The translations under genes were made by a program, and so were the position numbers. Source: Saksenaea vasiformis B4078 (lineage: Eukaryota; Mucoromycota; Mucoromycetes; Mucorales; Saksenaeaceae). From it: a stretch of DNA of 59,465 bases. The notes under the pieces are model-generated. The model searched no databases. It was not told the origin of the DNA and saw only the letters and a program-made list of their open reading frames with translations. The stretch covers positions 1 through 59,465 of the forward strand of contig JNDT01002312.1 in NCBI GenBank assembly GCA_000697055.1. Reading direction: 5' to 3'. The first letter of the stretch is position 1; every line of letters begins with the position of its first letter. Of this stretch, positions 1 to 9,731 are shown piece by piece.

Positions 1-787
1 GAACCCACTTGGATCATGAGTTGGAACTTTCTGAATGGCGTATCATACGCGTCCAACACTGCTCTGCGGGCTTTATCCCAGGTCAAACCCTTACCCTTCA
101 ACTCATCTTGAAACCACGAAATTTGCTCAGTATTCAAACAAAGAGGCAATAAACGTTCCCAGTGTTGATCGGAAACCAAACCATGTGCCTCAAGAATAAC
201 CTCAAAGGCCGTAACGAAGTCATAGGCCGAATCAAACACATCTGACTTCTTACTCCACACCTCCTGATCAGCGAATTGCATCTTTGGCATGCGAGGAGGT
301 ACGACAAGACGTTGAGACACCTGAGCGTCCGCAGCGGGAGATGTCATAGAGTCTGTACCAACTCGCATTCCCTTAGTAGCCACGAACTGAGCTTACAGTT
401 TTCTGAACTGTTGCAAACTCTGGTGGGCTTGCTCACATTCAATTGTGAGCTTATGCGCTGACTCTTCATCTTGCGCATCCTTTGCCATCATGAACTCAAG
501 GTACTTGCTTTCGTAGGCTTCTTGTTGACGCTGCAAAAGAAACTGCGTCTTTGCCTCTACGGAAGCATGCTTAGATGAAGCAGCACCAGAAAGAGTTGAA
601 TTTGATCCTGCTGGTGGTGCTGATGACCTGAATGACTCAGATACGGGTGAAACAACTGAGGAAACTGCCGGAGAGTGGGGCACAGCTTCCCCAAGCTGTT
701 GCTCAATGCCGTTTTCCATTACGATGTCTCTGCCATCGTTCACGTTGCTGACCATGGGGTCTACGTTGTTAACATTGTTGACCGACA
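1..787 (-). pseudogene. Retrotransposon Gag-like protein, 5' part, interrupted by a stop; runs off the window
   Basis: Read on the minus strand, an open frame begins at an ATG at 787, just downstream of an ACA-repeat tract (about 800-840). It runs to a TAA at 393-395, then continues in the same frame without another stop to base 1. The N-terminal part is Ser/Ala/Gln-rich with a short coiled-coil-like Glu/Lys/Gln stretch. The part beyond the stop contains motifs such as LPLCLN, ISWFQDEL and LTWDKARRAVLDAYD, which look like the Retrotrans_gag region of fungal Ty3/Gypsy elements. The gag assignment is by resemblance only; protease, reverse transcriptase and integrase would lie outside the window. 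The single in-frame stop suggests a dead copy, although programmed readthrough cannot be excluded. Confidence 0.6.
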
Positions 788-1013
788 TTGTTATTGTTGT
801 TGTAGTTGTAGTAGTGGTTGTTGTTGTTGTTGTTGTTGTTGCTGAGAACTCACAGTAAAAAATGAGATATGTCGAGGTTGGTAACAGACTGAAGGTACTG
901 TGGGACTCGACTTTATTCTTGTTGATCAGAACAACCCTTTTCAATATTACAATAAAAACTTTTATCACTGAGATTAAACTAATAAACGTCACATTATTCC
1001 TTAGAAATGTCAA

Positions 1014-1943
1014 ATACGACAGAGACTCAAAAAAGGATTGTTTTATTAAAATGATTGTTCTATTGTTTAAATAATTTGCAGTACTTGTGGATAATGGCAG
1101 AATAGAGAAGTTTAGAGATATCTTTAGATGATCCTTTACTAGAGTGAGACCATTATGTTTATTCTGATATATTCTGTATTTGCTGGTATCTCAGCAACAA
1201 ATAGATGAGATAAGACATGTCTAGAACTGTATTCTAATAAAGTAACTACCTTCAGTATCTTTTGTCATGTTCTGACATGTTCTAATCACTGTGTAGTAAT
1301 GTAACTATGTCAGATATGACAGGCATGTCACATACTACAAAAACTAAATTCTTTCAGCTTGCCTTATTACTGATTTACTTGTATTGCTACATTGTGAACC
1401 TTTTTGTATTGCTTCATTATAAACTTTTTATATTACTACATTGTGAACCTTCCTATATTGCTATGCAGTATAAATGTAGGGAATATAAATCATATAATTT
1501 GGAAGTTTTTAATCTGAAGCAGCAGTTGCTGTATCTTAGTATTTTTTATTCTTTTTTTCTATCATTTTTCTTTATCTCTATTTATTTAATACTGATAGTT
1601 TCAAGATAAAAATAAAATAAAAATAAAAAAATAACAAAAAGAAAAAAATAATAAAAAAATAGAATTTTATACTATTTACTATCCTAATTAATTTACTTAT
1701 ACAATATTACTGATCTTTTTACTATATTAGTCTCTTTACTATATTGATCTTTTTACTATATTAATTTTTTTATCATATTAATTTCTTATTATTCTAAAAA
1801 AATACTTTTATATTAATATTAATAAATTTATATTTCTAATAAAATATATTTTTTACTAAAATCATCTTCAAAATATCTAAATCTCATAAAAGTAGTGCAA
1901 GGAAGTCCAGAAGATATATCAGTCCAAGCAACTTTTTGTGCTT
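1014..1943. other. AT-rich intergenic block with short tandem repeats
   Basis: No supportable gene. The block lies between the gag fragment and the tRNA gene and is strongly AT-rich, especially 1590-1880. It contains imperfect tandem copies of a ~25-bp unit with the core TGCTACATTGTGAACCTT (about 1380-1480) and several copies of TTTTTACTATATTA (about 1700-1790). It may include the degenerate 5' LTR of the adjacent gag element, but I could not define LTR ends or a primer-binding site here. Confidence 0.4.
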
Positions 1944-2015
1944 GGGGTCGTGGTGTAGTCGTATCACGTTCGCTTCGCATGCGAAAGGCCGCGAGTTCAA
2001 TTCTCGCCGGCTCCA
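1944..2015 (+). tRNA. tRNA-Ala (anticodon CGC)
   Basis: A 72-nt cloverleaf folds cleanly. The acceptor GGGGTCG pairs with CGGCTCC (two G-U pairs), followed by discriminator A2015. The D-stem is GTG/CAC (1953-1955/1965-1967). The anticodon stem TTCGC/GCGAA encloses loop TTCGCAT with anticodon CGC at 1976-1978. The variable loop is AGGCC, and the T-stem GCGAG/CTCGC carries loop TTCAATT. There is no intron. A T6 run at 2021-2026 is a typical Pol III terminator. CCA is not encoded, as expected in eukaryotes. Confidence 0.93.
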
Positions 2016-2020
2016 TAGCC

Positions 2021-2026
2021 TTTTTT
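2021..2026 (+). terminator. Pol III terminator of tRNA-Ala
   Basis: TTTTTT begins 6 nt after the discriminator base of the tRNA; oligo-T on the non-template strand is the standard Pol III termination signal. Confidence 0.7.
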
Positions 2027-2099
2027 GCACTCTCTTGCAGCAATTTTTTTTTTTTGTCGTTCTGTCGTATCATCTTTTTATGTTTTGTATCTGATTGGT

Positions 2100-2457
2100 T
2101 CGTTGTGACGTCGGCCTCTGTTGACCTTTATAAAAAGGCGCAGAGCACCTTTGAGTAAAGCTTTGTCTTTTGACTTGGTGAATCATTAGTCCCGTCTGTC
2201 TAAAAAGTATCGTTGATCGTAGTGAAGAGTAAGACCTGATGAAGAGGCTTCGCCGATCCCTTCTGGCCGTCCTACGATCACGAGAGTTCTGGTTGATCTG
2301 GTTTTCTCCCAAGTCACTATAAACGTAGCCGATCGGTTGAACCCACAGGGGATCAGAGAAACGATAGGATAAATAAAATAGGGATAGAAAAGACGCTCTT
2401 TATTGTTTTACAAATAGCTTCGCTATTTATGTTTTCTTGGTGCCTGAACGGAGCTTC
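2100..2457 (+). mobile_element. Possible solo/truncated LTR with primer-binding-site-like sequence
   Basis: Just downstream of the tRNA gene, a block starts with TGTGACG (about 2103). It has a TATA-like TTTATAAAAAGG (about 2129), an AATAAAATAG polyadenylation-like signal (about 2371), and about 65 bp later TGGTGCCTGAACGGAGC (2436-2452). That last sequence resembles retroelement primer-binding sites: TGG followed by the complement of a tRNA acceptor and T-stem. The promoter/poly(A)/PBS order is that of a plus-oriented LTR. There is no coding internal region behind it and the 3' LTR edge is unclear, so this is a tentative call. Confidence 0.3.
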
Positions 2458-2757
2458 GTAAAATAATTGTAATCTAAAACCATCTTACTAATGATCAATG
2501 CCATTTGCTTAAATAATCTCGAACATTGTCATTCTTCGGCTTCTTCCATGTTCTTCTTTAATCTGATTTGTTCGCCTGTTTCAAACACAGCAAAAGGGGA
2601 TCCCGAAACCCGTCGATCGGATTCTGTCGACTACATTTTTTGAGTTACGATTATTTTTTTTTTTAACTTGTATTGCTGGATTTCTACTTCACTGATTACA
2701 GGAATTGATAAAAAGTCCAAAATGTTGGAGGCAGCTCTAATCCTGTTTAATGAATCA

Positions 2758-3377
2758 TTTTTTACGCTACACTAGATAAATCTTGCGTCTCTGAAGAGCT
2801 AAATTTGCGGTAAAGAAGAATTGAATATGCGGCCATCAGTACATCAATGTTTCGTCTGAAGAATAATCAACTTACATGAATTTGGTCCTTCTCAGTGGAC
2901 GCAAATTTTATTCAAGCAGCATAAAAAAGAATTCATGGTTAGTAAATAAAATAATAGGCGGATGCCTTTTCGCTGACCTCCCGAAGGAGTATTTCCGCCC
3001 ATCGACGGTGGCCTAGCCCCGCACCTGAAGTGGTGAGGGCGGCGAGAGGTGGGGTGCCCATATGGCTTTAGAGCGGCCATTGTTTGAACAGCGTGCAAAG
3101 GGCTTGAAGCGATACAGCATCTGGCAATCTATTGCGGAAAATGAACGACCCCGAGTGTGCGACGACGTTTACGTACTTTGAGTGTGGGCATAAAGTACCA
3201 ACACGACCAAGACGGTTCGGGATAGTGGTCATGCAGCCTAAACGGCATAGAAAAAAAAATTGAGTGATCCTAGTTATATAGTAAAAAGTTGGCGTCCGTA
3301 CCGGGGATGTTTGTACCAACAGAGCCAAAGGAAAAAAAGGAAAGGAAAAAGAAGCACTTCCTTTAAATATGCATCAC
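2758..3377 (+). repeat. Dispersed ~610-bp repeat, copy A
   Basis: This block aligns by eye over its whole length with 53765-54371 (same strand) and with the reverse complement of 41136-41740. Shared landmarks in order are: TTTTTACGC-like start, ATCTTGCGT, TAAAGAAGAATTGAATATGC, a GGACGCAAAT-like core, CAGCATAAAA, CCGAAGGAGTA, a GC-rich centre with GTGAGGGCGG, AGAGCGGCC, TTGAAGCGATAC, CCAAGACGGTTCGGGATA, GGTCATGCAGCCTAAAC, CAGAGCC plus a purine run, and the end CTTTAAATA. No conserved ORF spans the copies, so this is a non-coding, non-autonomous element of unknown class. Confidence 0.8.
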
Positions 3378-3387
3378 TTTCCGTTAT

Positions 3388-3570
3388 CTGAGACATCCTT
3401 TTTGTGTGAGATAAAAAAAATCATATCTTTCACACGCTCTTTGCATGAAATAAAAAAAATCCGATCATTGCCACGCCTTTTGCATGAGACAAAGAATCCT
3501 ATCTTTAACACGCCCTTTTCACGAGACAATGAAACTCTGTCTCTGGCACATCTTTTGCGTTAGATAATGG
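3388..3570 (+). repeat. Degenerate minisatellite, ~37-bp unit, about 4.5 copies
   Basis: Directly after repeat copy A, a unit of the form CGCCTTTTGCATGAGA followed by an AAAGAAAT-like stretch and TATCTTT-CA recurs with substitutions and small indels. Copies start near 3400, 3437, 3476, 3513 and 3548. It may be a copy-specific tail of the dispersed element. Confidence 0.7.
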
Positions 3571-3580
3571 GAAGCTATCA

Positions 3581-5408
3581 ATGATGTAAACGTAACACGG
3601 ATCAGTATGACACGCAGATCATAGCATCGGATAAACGTAAAAATGCATGCTTCAAAACGCATCCTTCATCTGGAAGTAACGCCGAATGATTTCAAATAGA
3701 CGCAAAGTTTATGATAAAAATCCTGTAATTTAGAACATCGGTCACAACGTAGATTTCTTGCGTCTTCTAGAGGATCGCTCAGTAACCAAAAATATAGATA
3801 TATGTATGGCTTATGTAGCACGACTGCAGTTGCAGCTATAATCACAGTTACAGATCAAATGGTAATTGTGAGAATATAATGTAAGGGTGAGTACATTGGA
3901 TCCGTGCACAAAGCAAGTAACATGCAATGAGAAACTACTGAGGTGAAATTATTACTAGCGAACGCTTTCAGAAAAACGGGACTCCAGTAAAGAGCAAGCA
4001 CAAAATCTCTTTAACTCTGCAGTTTGAAAAATTTTTCATGAAATATACGAAATACAATATGAAACAGATACTTCAAATGAAATCTCAACAAATTTTTATG
4101 CTGTCTATATGAATTTGGCGCCCATCGGGGGCCGCGTTGATGTAAGTAGTGTATGAATTTGTTGCCAACTTATGTATTCACGAACGCATACTTGATTCTT
4201 TTTTTTTTTTTTTAGCGTAAAAGTGGCTCCTCATGGACGCAAAACTTATATAGATTAGCGTTAAAATTTGTTCAATAAACAGTATGAGTAGAAGTGAATG
4301 TGAAAAAGGAAGTGTTGATCTAGGATGACTGTCGGAAGTTATGAACGCCGTTAATGAGACACCAGAAACGTAAAAATCCGGAGGTTCGGAATCTCCTTTT
4401 ATGTATGGACGTCTGTGCGCAGAGAACAAATACACAAGTGGTGTCACCGTAAGTGCTAGCCAGTCCCCACGAGAACCTGCACGGCTTCCCGTCAGTGCAA
4501 ATTTAGAACGAGGGACTAAAGTTGTGCGTCCTCAATTCAGGAAAATTCACAGCCATTTCTACGCTCAATGCTGTTAAATGTTAGGCTACAGCATAGAGCC
4601 ACGCTTGGAACTTTCTTTACCGGTTCGCTGCACAGGGCATTTGGGGAATGCTCCATTCAATGAGGTAATGATTAGGCCAATATCAATCGTACCAGAATAA
4701 ATATAGGAAGATTTAGCAGCTGTATTAAGGGCAGCTTAATTGCCGCTCCCTAGACTGACACCCACATAGAAAAAAAGCAAAAATCAGGCGACAAACAATA
4801 ACTGATCCCCTAGCAACGAAATAAACACAAAAGTTCGCCACCTGACGTTTCCAGACTATAGCGTGAACGTAAGTAAACAGATCTAAATAGCTAAAACGGA
4901 GGAAGACAATTTTTGCTTGTAAAGATGACTTCACCCCGAGAAGAATCATAGTCTAATACTAGTTTGGCACCGTTTGAAATAGTGCTAAGCTGTCACTGTC
5001 TACAAATTGACGCTAAAAGCCAATTAATCACCCTGAAAGCTAATACCAGCTGAAGAGCAAGGAGAGACCAAGTGAGAAAAGGCCAGAAGAAACAAATTCT
5101 GATTAATCCCTTAATCTAAAAATCAATGCATGGAGGAGGTGGGAATAGAAATGTAGATCCTCCATGGAATTTGACTTGTTTTACTACCTTAAAAAGTCAA
5201 TGATTAATGGAGACATGAACGTGAAACTTTGGAGAGCGTGTCTTTAATGGTTTCTTATATATGATTGACATCTTGTGACAAGCAGACGTCTGAAATGCGG
5301 TGGATTTGGACATACGCAATATGTAATTTTAGCTGGAGTTGCGCCTTCATTTCCCCCCGTAAATTCTATTCTCATTTTGAATCACGACACCATCATCAGA
5401 CTACGGCC
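3581..5408. other. Intergenic region with a fragment of the dispersed repeat
   Basis: Apart from the minus-strand repeat fragment at 4095-4290, I see no gene. All ORFs are short, lack family resemblance and sit in AT-rich sequence. A short match to the repeat start (CTTGCGTCTTCTAGAGGATC, about 3750-3770) may be another shred of the same family. Confidence 0.4.
4095..4290 (-). repeat. Dispersed repeat, 5' fragment (copy D), inverted
   Basis: The reverse complement of this stretch reproduces the first ~190 bp of the dispersed family: AACGCTAATCTATATAA, TTTTGCGTCCATGAGGAGCC, a TATGCG segment, a CTTACATCAA segment, GGCGCCAAAT and CAGCATAAAAA. The order matches copies A-C. Similarity fades after CAGCATAAAA, so the copy is truncated and more diverged than the others. 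Confidence 0.55.
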
Positions 5409-5703
5409 TTAAGTGAACAGCGATTGTAATCCATACAACGACGTAGCAAAAGCGACTGTCGGTTTAGCACTGCGCCAATAAAATATACAATCTCAATTCG
5501 CAATTTGCACGCCGGTGCTGGGAGTATACTTACATTTTCAAGGCAAAAAAAATATCCAGCTCATCAGGAGAATCTCTGTAGACCTGCAACGTAATATGTG
5601 GCAAGAGATTAATAGACCGTGATTTGCCAAAATAAATATGTCGCTTGAGAGGCATTCCATGAACCATCATGACGATCACATAGCTATGTAGTAGATCTGG
5701 CAT
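5409..5703 (-). CDS. Orphan small protein, two exons
   Basis: Exons 5703-5534 and 5469-5409 on the minus strand join across a 64-nt intron (GTAAGT donor, GGCGCAG acceptor, phase 2). They give a 76-aa reading frame beginning MPDLLHSYVI and ending with TAA. I do not recognise the family. The frame is also open a few codons upstream of the ATG to an acceptor-like TTTAATCAG (about 5725), so these exons may be the 3' half of one gene whose 5' half is the three-exon unit at 5833-6211. The intervening splice (donor GTATAA) gives the right frame only with an alternative exon-3 phase. A real gene is plausible but its boundaries are uncertain. Confidence 0.4.
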
Positions 5704-5832
5704 GCTTTCTTTCTCTTTGACTGGTCTGATTAAATTATATGAAGCAAAAAAGCCATAAAAAATTTACAACCGTTACAGTACACTAAGGTCTTACGTTCAA
5801 TAGCGTTAGGAGAAAAGGGGGATATGTGCTAT

Positions 5833-6211
5833 TTATACCCAGCTGCCAACATCAAGATAAAGCGCTCGTCGTAGAGCTTCCATTGATAAAGAGACATGCA
5901 AGCCTGCAGCGGCGATCTTGATAACGTTGATGGGTGTTTTGTCCACTGCAAAAGGAAAAATAGATGTTATACATAAATAAAACTAAGCCAAATACGTACT
6001 TCGGCTAGATACATTTTTTTACGATGATTCTCAATGTTGGAATCCGTTATCTCCACAAATTGGACTGTGGAAACAGAAGCTTTACATACATAATAACAGT
6101 ACGGGTAAACTTACGTTGCGCAGCATGGAAGATAATTTCCATAGGTGTGCTCGGCACGTAGTTATGTTTTGGCGGCATTCTGGGCGGTCGTCTTTTCTTA
6201 AAAGAATACAT
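5833..6211 (-). CDS. Orphan small protein, three exons
   Basis: The frame starts at ATG 6211. Exon 1 is 6211-6115, followed by a 50-nt intron with GTAAGT donor and TTCCACAG acceptor. Exon 2 is 6064-5996 (or 6064-6000 if the stronger GTACGT donor is used) and exon 3 is 5945-5833, ending in TAA. With the GTATTT donor the product is 92 aa, Lys/Arg/Pro-rich at the N-terminus, then containing FVEITDSNIENHRKK and INVIKIAAAGLHVSLSM segments that read as an ordinary globular protein. With the GTACGT donor the last exon is read in another frame that also closes soon. Family not recognised. It may belong with the exons at 5409-5703. Confidence 0.42.
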
Positions 6212-8561
6212 GATGGAGAAGAAAAAATTGAAGTGATGGGAAAAAGCTAGAATTGTTATACAGAGCTTCAAAGTGACTGGTCTGATTGAACCTGACATCA
6301 TTTATGCGAAGGGCATTTTTTTCTGATCCTTATCTATACAGAATACGGTCAGCAAAAGGCAATCTGTATGTCATACTGCAATCGTTCTTCTTGACGGTGT
6401 ATGTTCTGGGAGTTCCCTGCTTTACCTTTCCTTTTTTTTTTTCCCCGATTGAAATTGATTCGATTGCCTTGTGTAAAGAGACGCGTTGCAAGAATAAGTA
6501 CGTATCACAAAGGAAGAATTGAAGGAGAAAATATTGCTGACTGGATTATATGTGCTCTTGCAGGAACTTCCACACTTTAGATTATAACGATAGCTACTGT
6601 CTGATAACACAAAGGCTTCTAAAAAAGATACTCCTGCTCCTTCCTTCCATGAGAGATGATGTGTGACGCGTGAATACAGAGCATTCACTCAACTTTTAGA
6701 CATTCCGGGAAATCTAATCATCCTCTAATGGCAAGCGCGTGGCATGATGAAGCTGATATAAGCTTTTCGATAGACCTTCCGTGGTTTTACTTCTAGTATT
6801 TGTAAGATTTCAGGTGCAAAGGAAACTTCACTTGGACAACGCTTGGAACTCCGTGTTAGTCAACCAATAGTAGCGCGAAGACGGGAGCCAGACTGCTACT
6901 CCCTTCGCATCCTTGCTTTTCTATGCAAAAAGAAGCTATTAGAAATAAGTTGCAAGATCTATGAGAGGAAACTACAGTGGCTAAGAGAAATAAGACAAAG
7001 AATCCATGGATAAGGGAGACGAAGAGCCTATGCAACGAAGAAGAGAACACGTAAAAACAACAGCAATAAGAAGAGAGAATCATAGTCGTATTGATAGAGA
7101 CTTAGACATAAGAGAAAGGAATCAATACAACCGTATAAGAGATGTAAACAAAAAATATAGAAGAAGAGCGCGGAAAAGAATGGATCTATAGCTGTGGTGT
7201 AAGAATCTTCTTGTAAACGATGTTCTGTGTAATTGCCATATGAGCAGTAGAGAAGTCAGACTTTGGAGAAAGAGGCATTTGTAGCATTGTCTGGGAATGA
7301 TACATGCGAGAGAGCGGGCATGCGGCTATCTGTGAGAAAAGACAGGCTGAAGGAGATGCAGGCTTACACTTTCTAAGGTCTGCCTCGGCTTTTGTTAAAG
7401 GTCAGTGCAAAAGTTACGCGGAAAGAGAACTGGCGTCAGGTAAAAAATGAATGACAGAGTATCCATCTCTGATGACTGCAAACACAACGTGTGAACTGTA
7501 GGCAATGTCGTCTAAATAAAAAAAAATATCGAGATCGTGTATGGCTACACACATGTTTCATACTGGCACAATTACTAATGGCTGTCTCTGCGTCAATCAT
7601 ATGGTCCATGGTTATTCAGAAAATGAGTCTTGTACCATTGCAAAGATAATGGTAAAACAGACTTTTTGAGGTAAAAAGCAGACATCGTTGATGCTACATC
7701 TTAACTGTTATTGACCAATAGATTTGCCAAGTTAGTCAGCCAACGATTTTGATAACTCAGCCAGTAAGTTTGCGTGATGCGAACTCAAGCCTTGTGTGGG
7801 AAGCAGACCCTTATGCATCAGCTCAAAGTGCCTGTGTTGCCAGGTAGCCCGCAAGCTAGTCCTACCAGGTATGGTGCATGTCCGGTCACTGCTATCAGCA
7901 GTATTGTTTCCGTGATTATATAATTGACATCCTGTTACTAACCATGAACAGAGTAATTTGTCAATGGCAAGATGTTCTAGATATTTGTACACTCACGTTA
8001 GGCTCTTACTGCCATAATTCGCCCACGAAAGCTTAATAATAGCATTAACGGATTTACGTTATACACTATTGGAGAAAACACGTATGCTATTGGCGAAAAC
8101 ACGTATGCATCTAAATAAAACACTGGAAATACGTCTGCATTGACTTGCTTTAGTTCTCAATGGTTTCATCCGCAGTTGGAATAGGTGTGATCCGCTATCC
8201 AGTTGGACATGGGCATCTTCCCCTGAATTCATTCTCCGCGAGGCGTTATTTAAATGTCAGTTGGAGAACTGTGGCTGGGCCAGACGTCAAAAATGTAGAA
8301 TACAGCAGCTATCGGGTACAAGGCTGCGCTAATGAGGGTCATTAAAATGATTCGAAATGTATACCACGTCCCGGCATACATTAATTTAGCCATCAAAGAA
8401 CGTCTGATACAACTCAAAACCAGCACTACATCTCCGGTGGTGGCTTATTCCTTCCGCTCGAAAAAAAAAGTTTTTCTTGTATACTCCGCTCGCAAACAAA
8501 TAGCAATTGAAGGCGCCCGTAACTTGTTCTTCCTCTTTTCCTTTCATCGTAACAGTTTATC
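6212..8561. other. Intergenic, no firm gene
   Basis: A stretch of 2.3 kb upstream of RPS11. The minus-strand ORF at 7732-7992 has a protein-like segment (LLPTQGLSSHHANLLAEL) that could be a remnant of a transposon protein, but nothing flanks it in frame and I do not claim it as a gene. A perfect-but-one 21-bp tandem duplication (CTATTGGAGAAAACACGTATG) lies at 8066-8107. The last ~100 bp should contain the RPS11 promoter. Confidence 0.4.
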
Positions 8562-9277
8562 ATGTCTGAGCAAGTACGTATACAAAGTCCCATTCCAACT
8601 TCTGGAACTATTATGACCGTGGATTGCGATCCGTTTTCTGATCGGTTTACTAACGTGCCTTTTCCTCATTAGACCGAGAAGGCCTACCAAAAGCAAACTG
8701 GCATTTTCCAGAACTCCAAGATCTCCTCCAAGCGCAACCAGCGCTGGTTCAAGGATGTTGGTCTCGGTTTCAAGACCCCCTATGCCGCCAAGTACGGTAC
8801 TTACATTGACAAGAAGTGCCCTTGGGTTGGCGAGGTCAACATTCAGGGCCGTATCCTTACCGGTGTTGTTGTCTCCACCAAGATGAAGCGCACCGTTGTT
8901 GTCCGTCGTGACTACCTTCACTACGTCCCCAAGTACCACCGTTACGAGAAGCGCCACAAGAACATCTCTGCTCACTTGTCTCCTGCCTTTGAGCACGTTG
9001 AGAAGTAAGTATTTGTTTTCTTTTTTTATCTTACGACTGCTCTTGTTCGTTGGGGTTTGTGAGACGTTTTTCCGTCTTTAAAAAAACGGATGAGGTAGTT
9101 GGTAAGGTAACGGCTTACCAAGCCTTCGACATCCAACGGGTAACTTACACACCTGTGTCCGTTAGTGGTGACCTTGTGACCATTGGTCAGTGCCGTCCCC
9201 TCTCCAAGACTGTTCGCTTCAACGTCCTCAAGGTCCAGAAGGCTAAGAGCAGCAGCAAGGCCTTCCAGAAGTTCTAA
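8562..9277 (+). CDS. RPS11: 40S ribosomal protein S11 (uS17)
   Basis: Cytoplasmic small-subunit ribosomal protein. Three exons: 8562-8573 (only MSEQ), 8673-9004 and 9166-9277, giving 151 aa, close to the usual length of eukaryotic S11. Introns are 99 nt (GTACGT...CATTAG, branch TTTACTAAC) and 161 nt (GTAAGT...CCGTTAG). Diagnostic segments include [66 protein letters not shown] and the C-terminal [20 protein letters not shown]. Codon use is biased toward C/G-ending codons compared with its neighbours, as expected for a highly expressed gene. An AATAAA lies just past the stop, at about 9297. The short first exon is typical of ribosomal protein genes. Confidence 0.96.
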
Positions 9278-9731
9278 GCTCGTAGATTTGATGACGAAAT
9301 AAATTTTTTTTTTGTTCTGTCAAATAAGAAAAAGCACGGACCCTTTTGATTATAAAGAATGCGTAAGAATGGGTGTAGGAGTATAGCATAGATGGATAAG
9401 GAGAGAAAGAGTGTTACAGGGCACATATCTAAGGGGGTTAAGAATAGATCTCACTCAGTGACCGGTTGTCGTGCTCCCTTTCCAACAATGGAGCTAAGTC
9501 AGCTGTTCTTTAATGCTTTTTCTATCTACTCCTCTTTTATTTGCTTTTGGCAGTTTTAATTTGTCTTTTCTTTTTTCTTCTTACCACGCTTGCTAGAGCT
9601 CCTTCAGCCCTTTATTTTAATTCATTACTCTTCTCGTTGCGAAGCAACAGTAAAATCACGCTCCTTTCATTGCTATCCACCATTTAACAAAACTTCCCAC
9701 ATTATACTTCTTGTACATACTAACATCTAAT
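9278..9731. promoter_or_regulatory. RPS11 3' UTR and upstream region of the giant CH/GAR gene
   Basis: Holds the RPS11 poly(A) region (AATAAA followed by a T-run near 9300) and a pyrimidine-rich stretch (about 9520-9720) leading to the ATG at 9732. I see no other gene. Confidence 0.4.

Noticed and set aside
3388..3570. CRISPR-like array (regular repeats next to a repeat element)
   Set aside because: Repeats are degenerate and contiguous with no unique spacers, and the DNA is eukaryotic; it is a minisatellite.
7006..7191. Arg/Glu-rich 61-codon frame
   Set aside because: Purine-rich simple sequence yields open frames of this kind by chance; no splice or family support.
7732..7992. Minus-strand frame resembling a transposon protein tail
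   Set aside because: Only a short protein-like stretch, no recognised domain and no flanking coding sequence; mentioned in the intergenic entry only.
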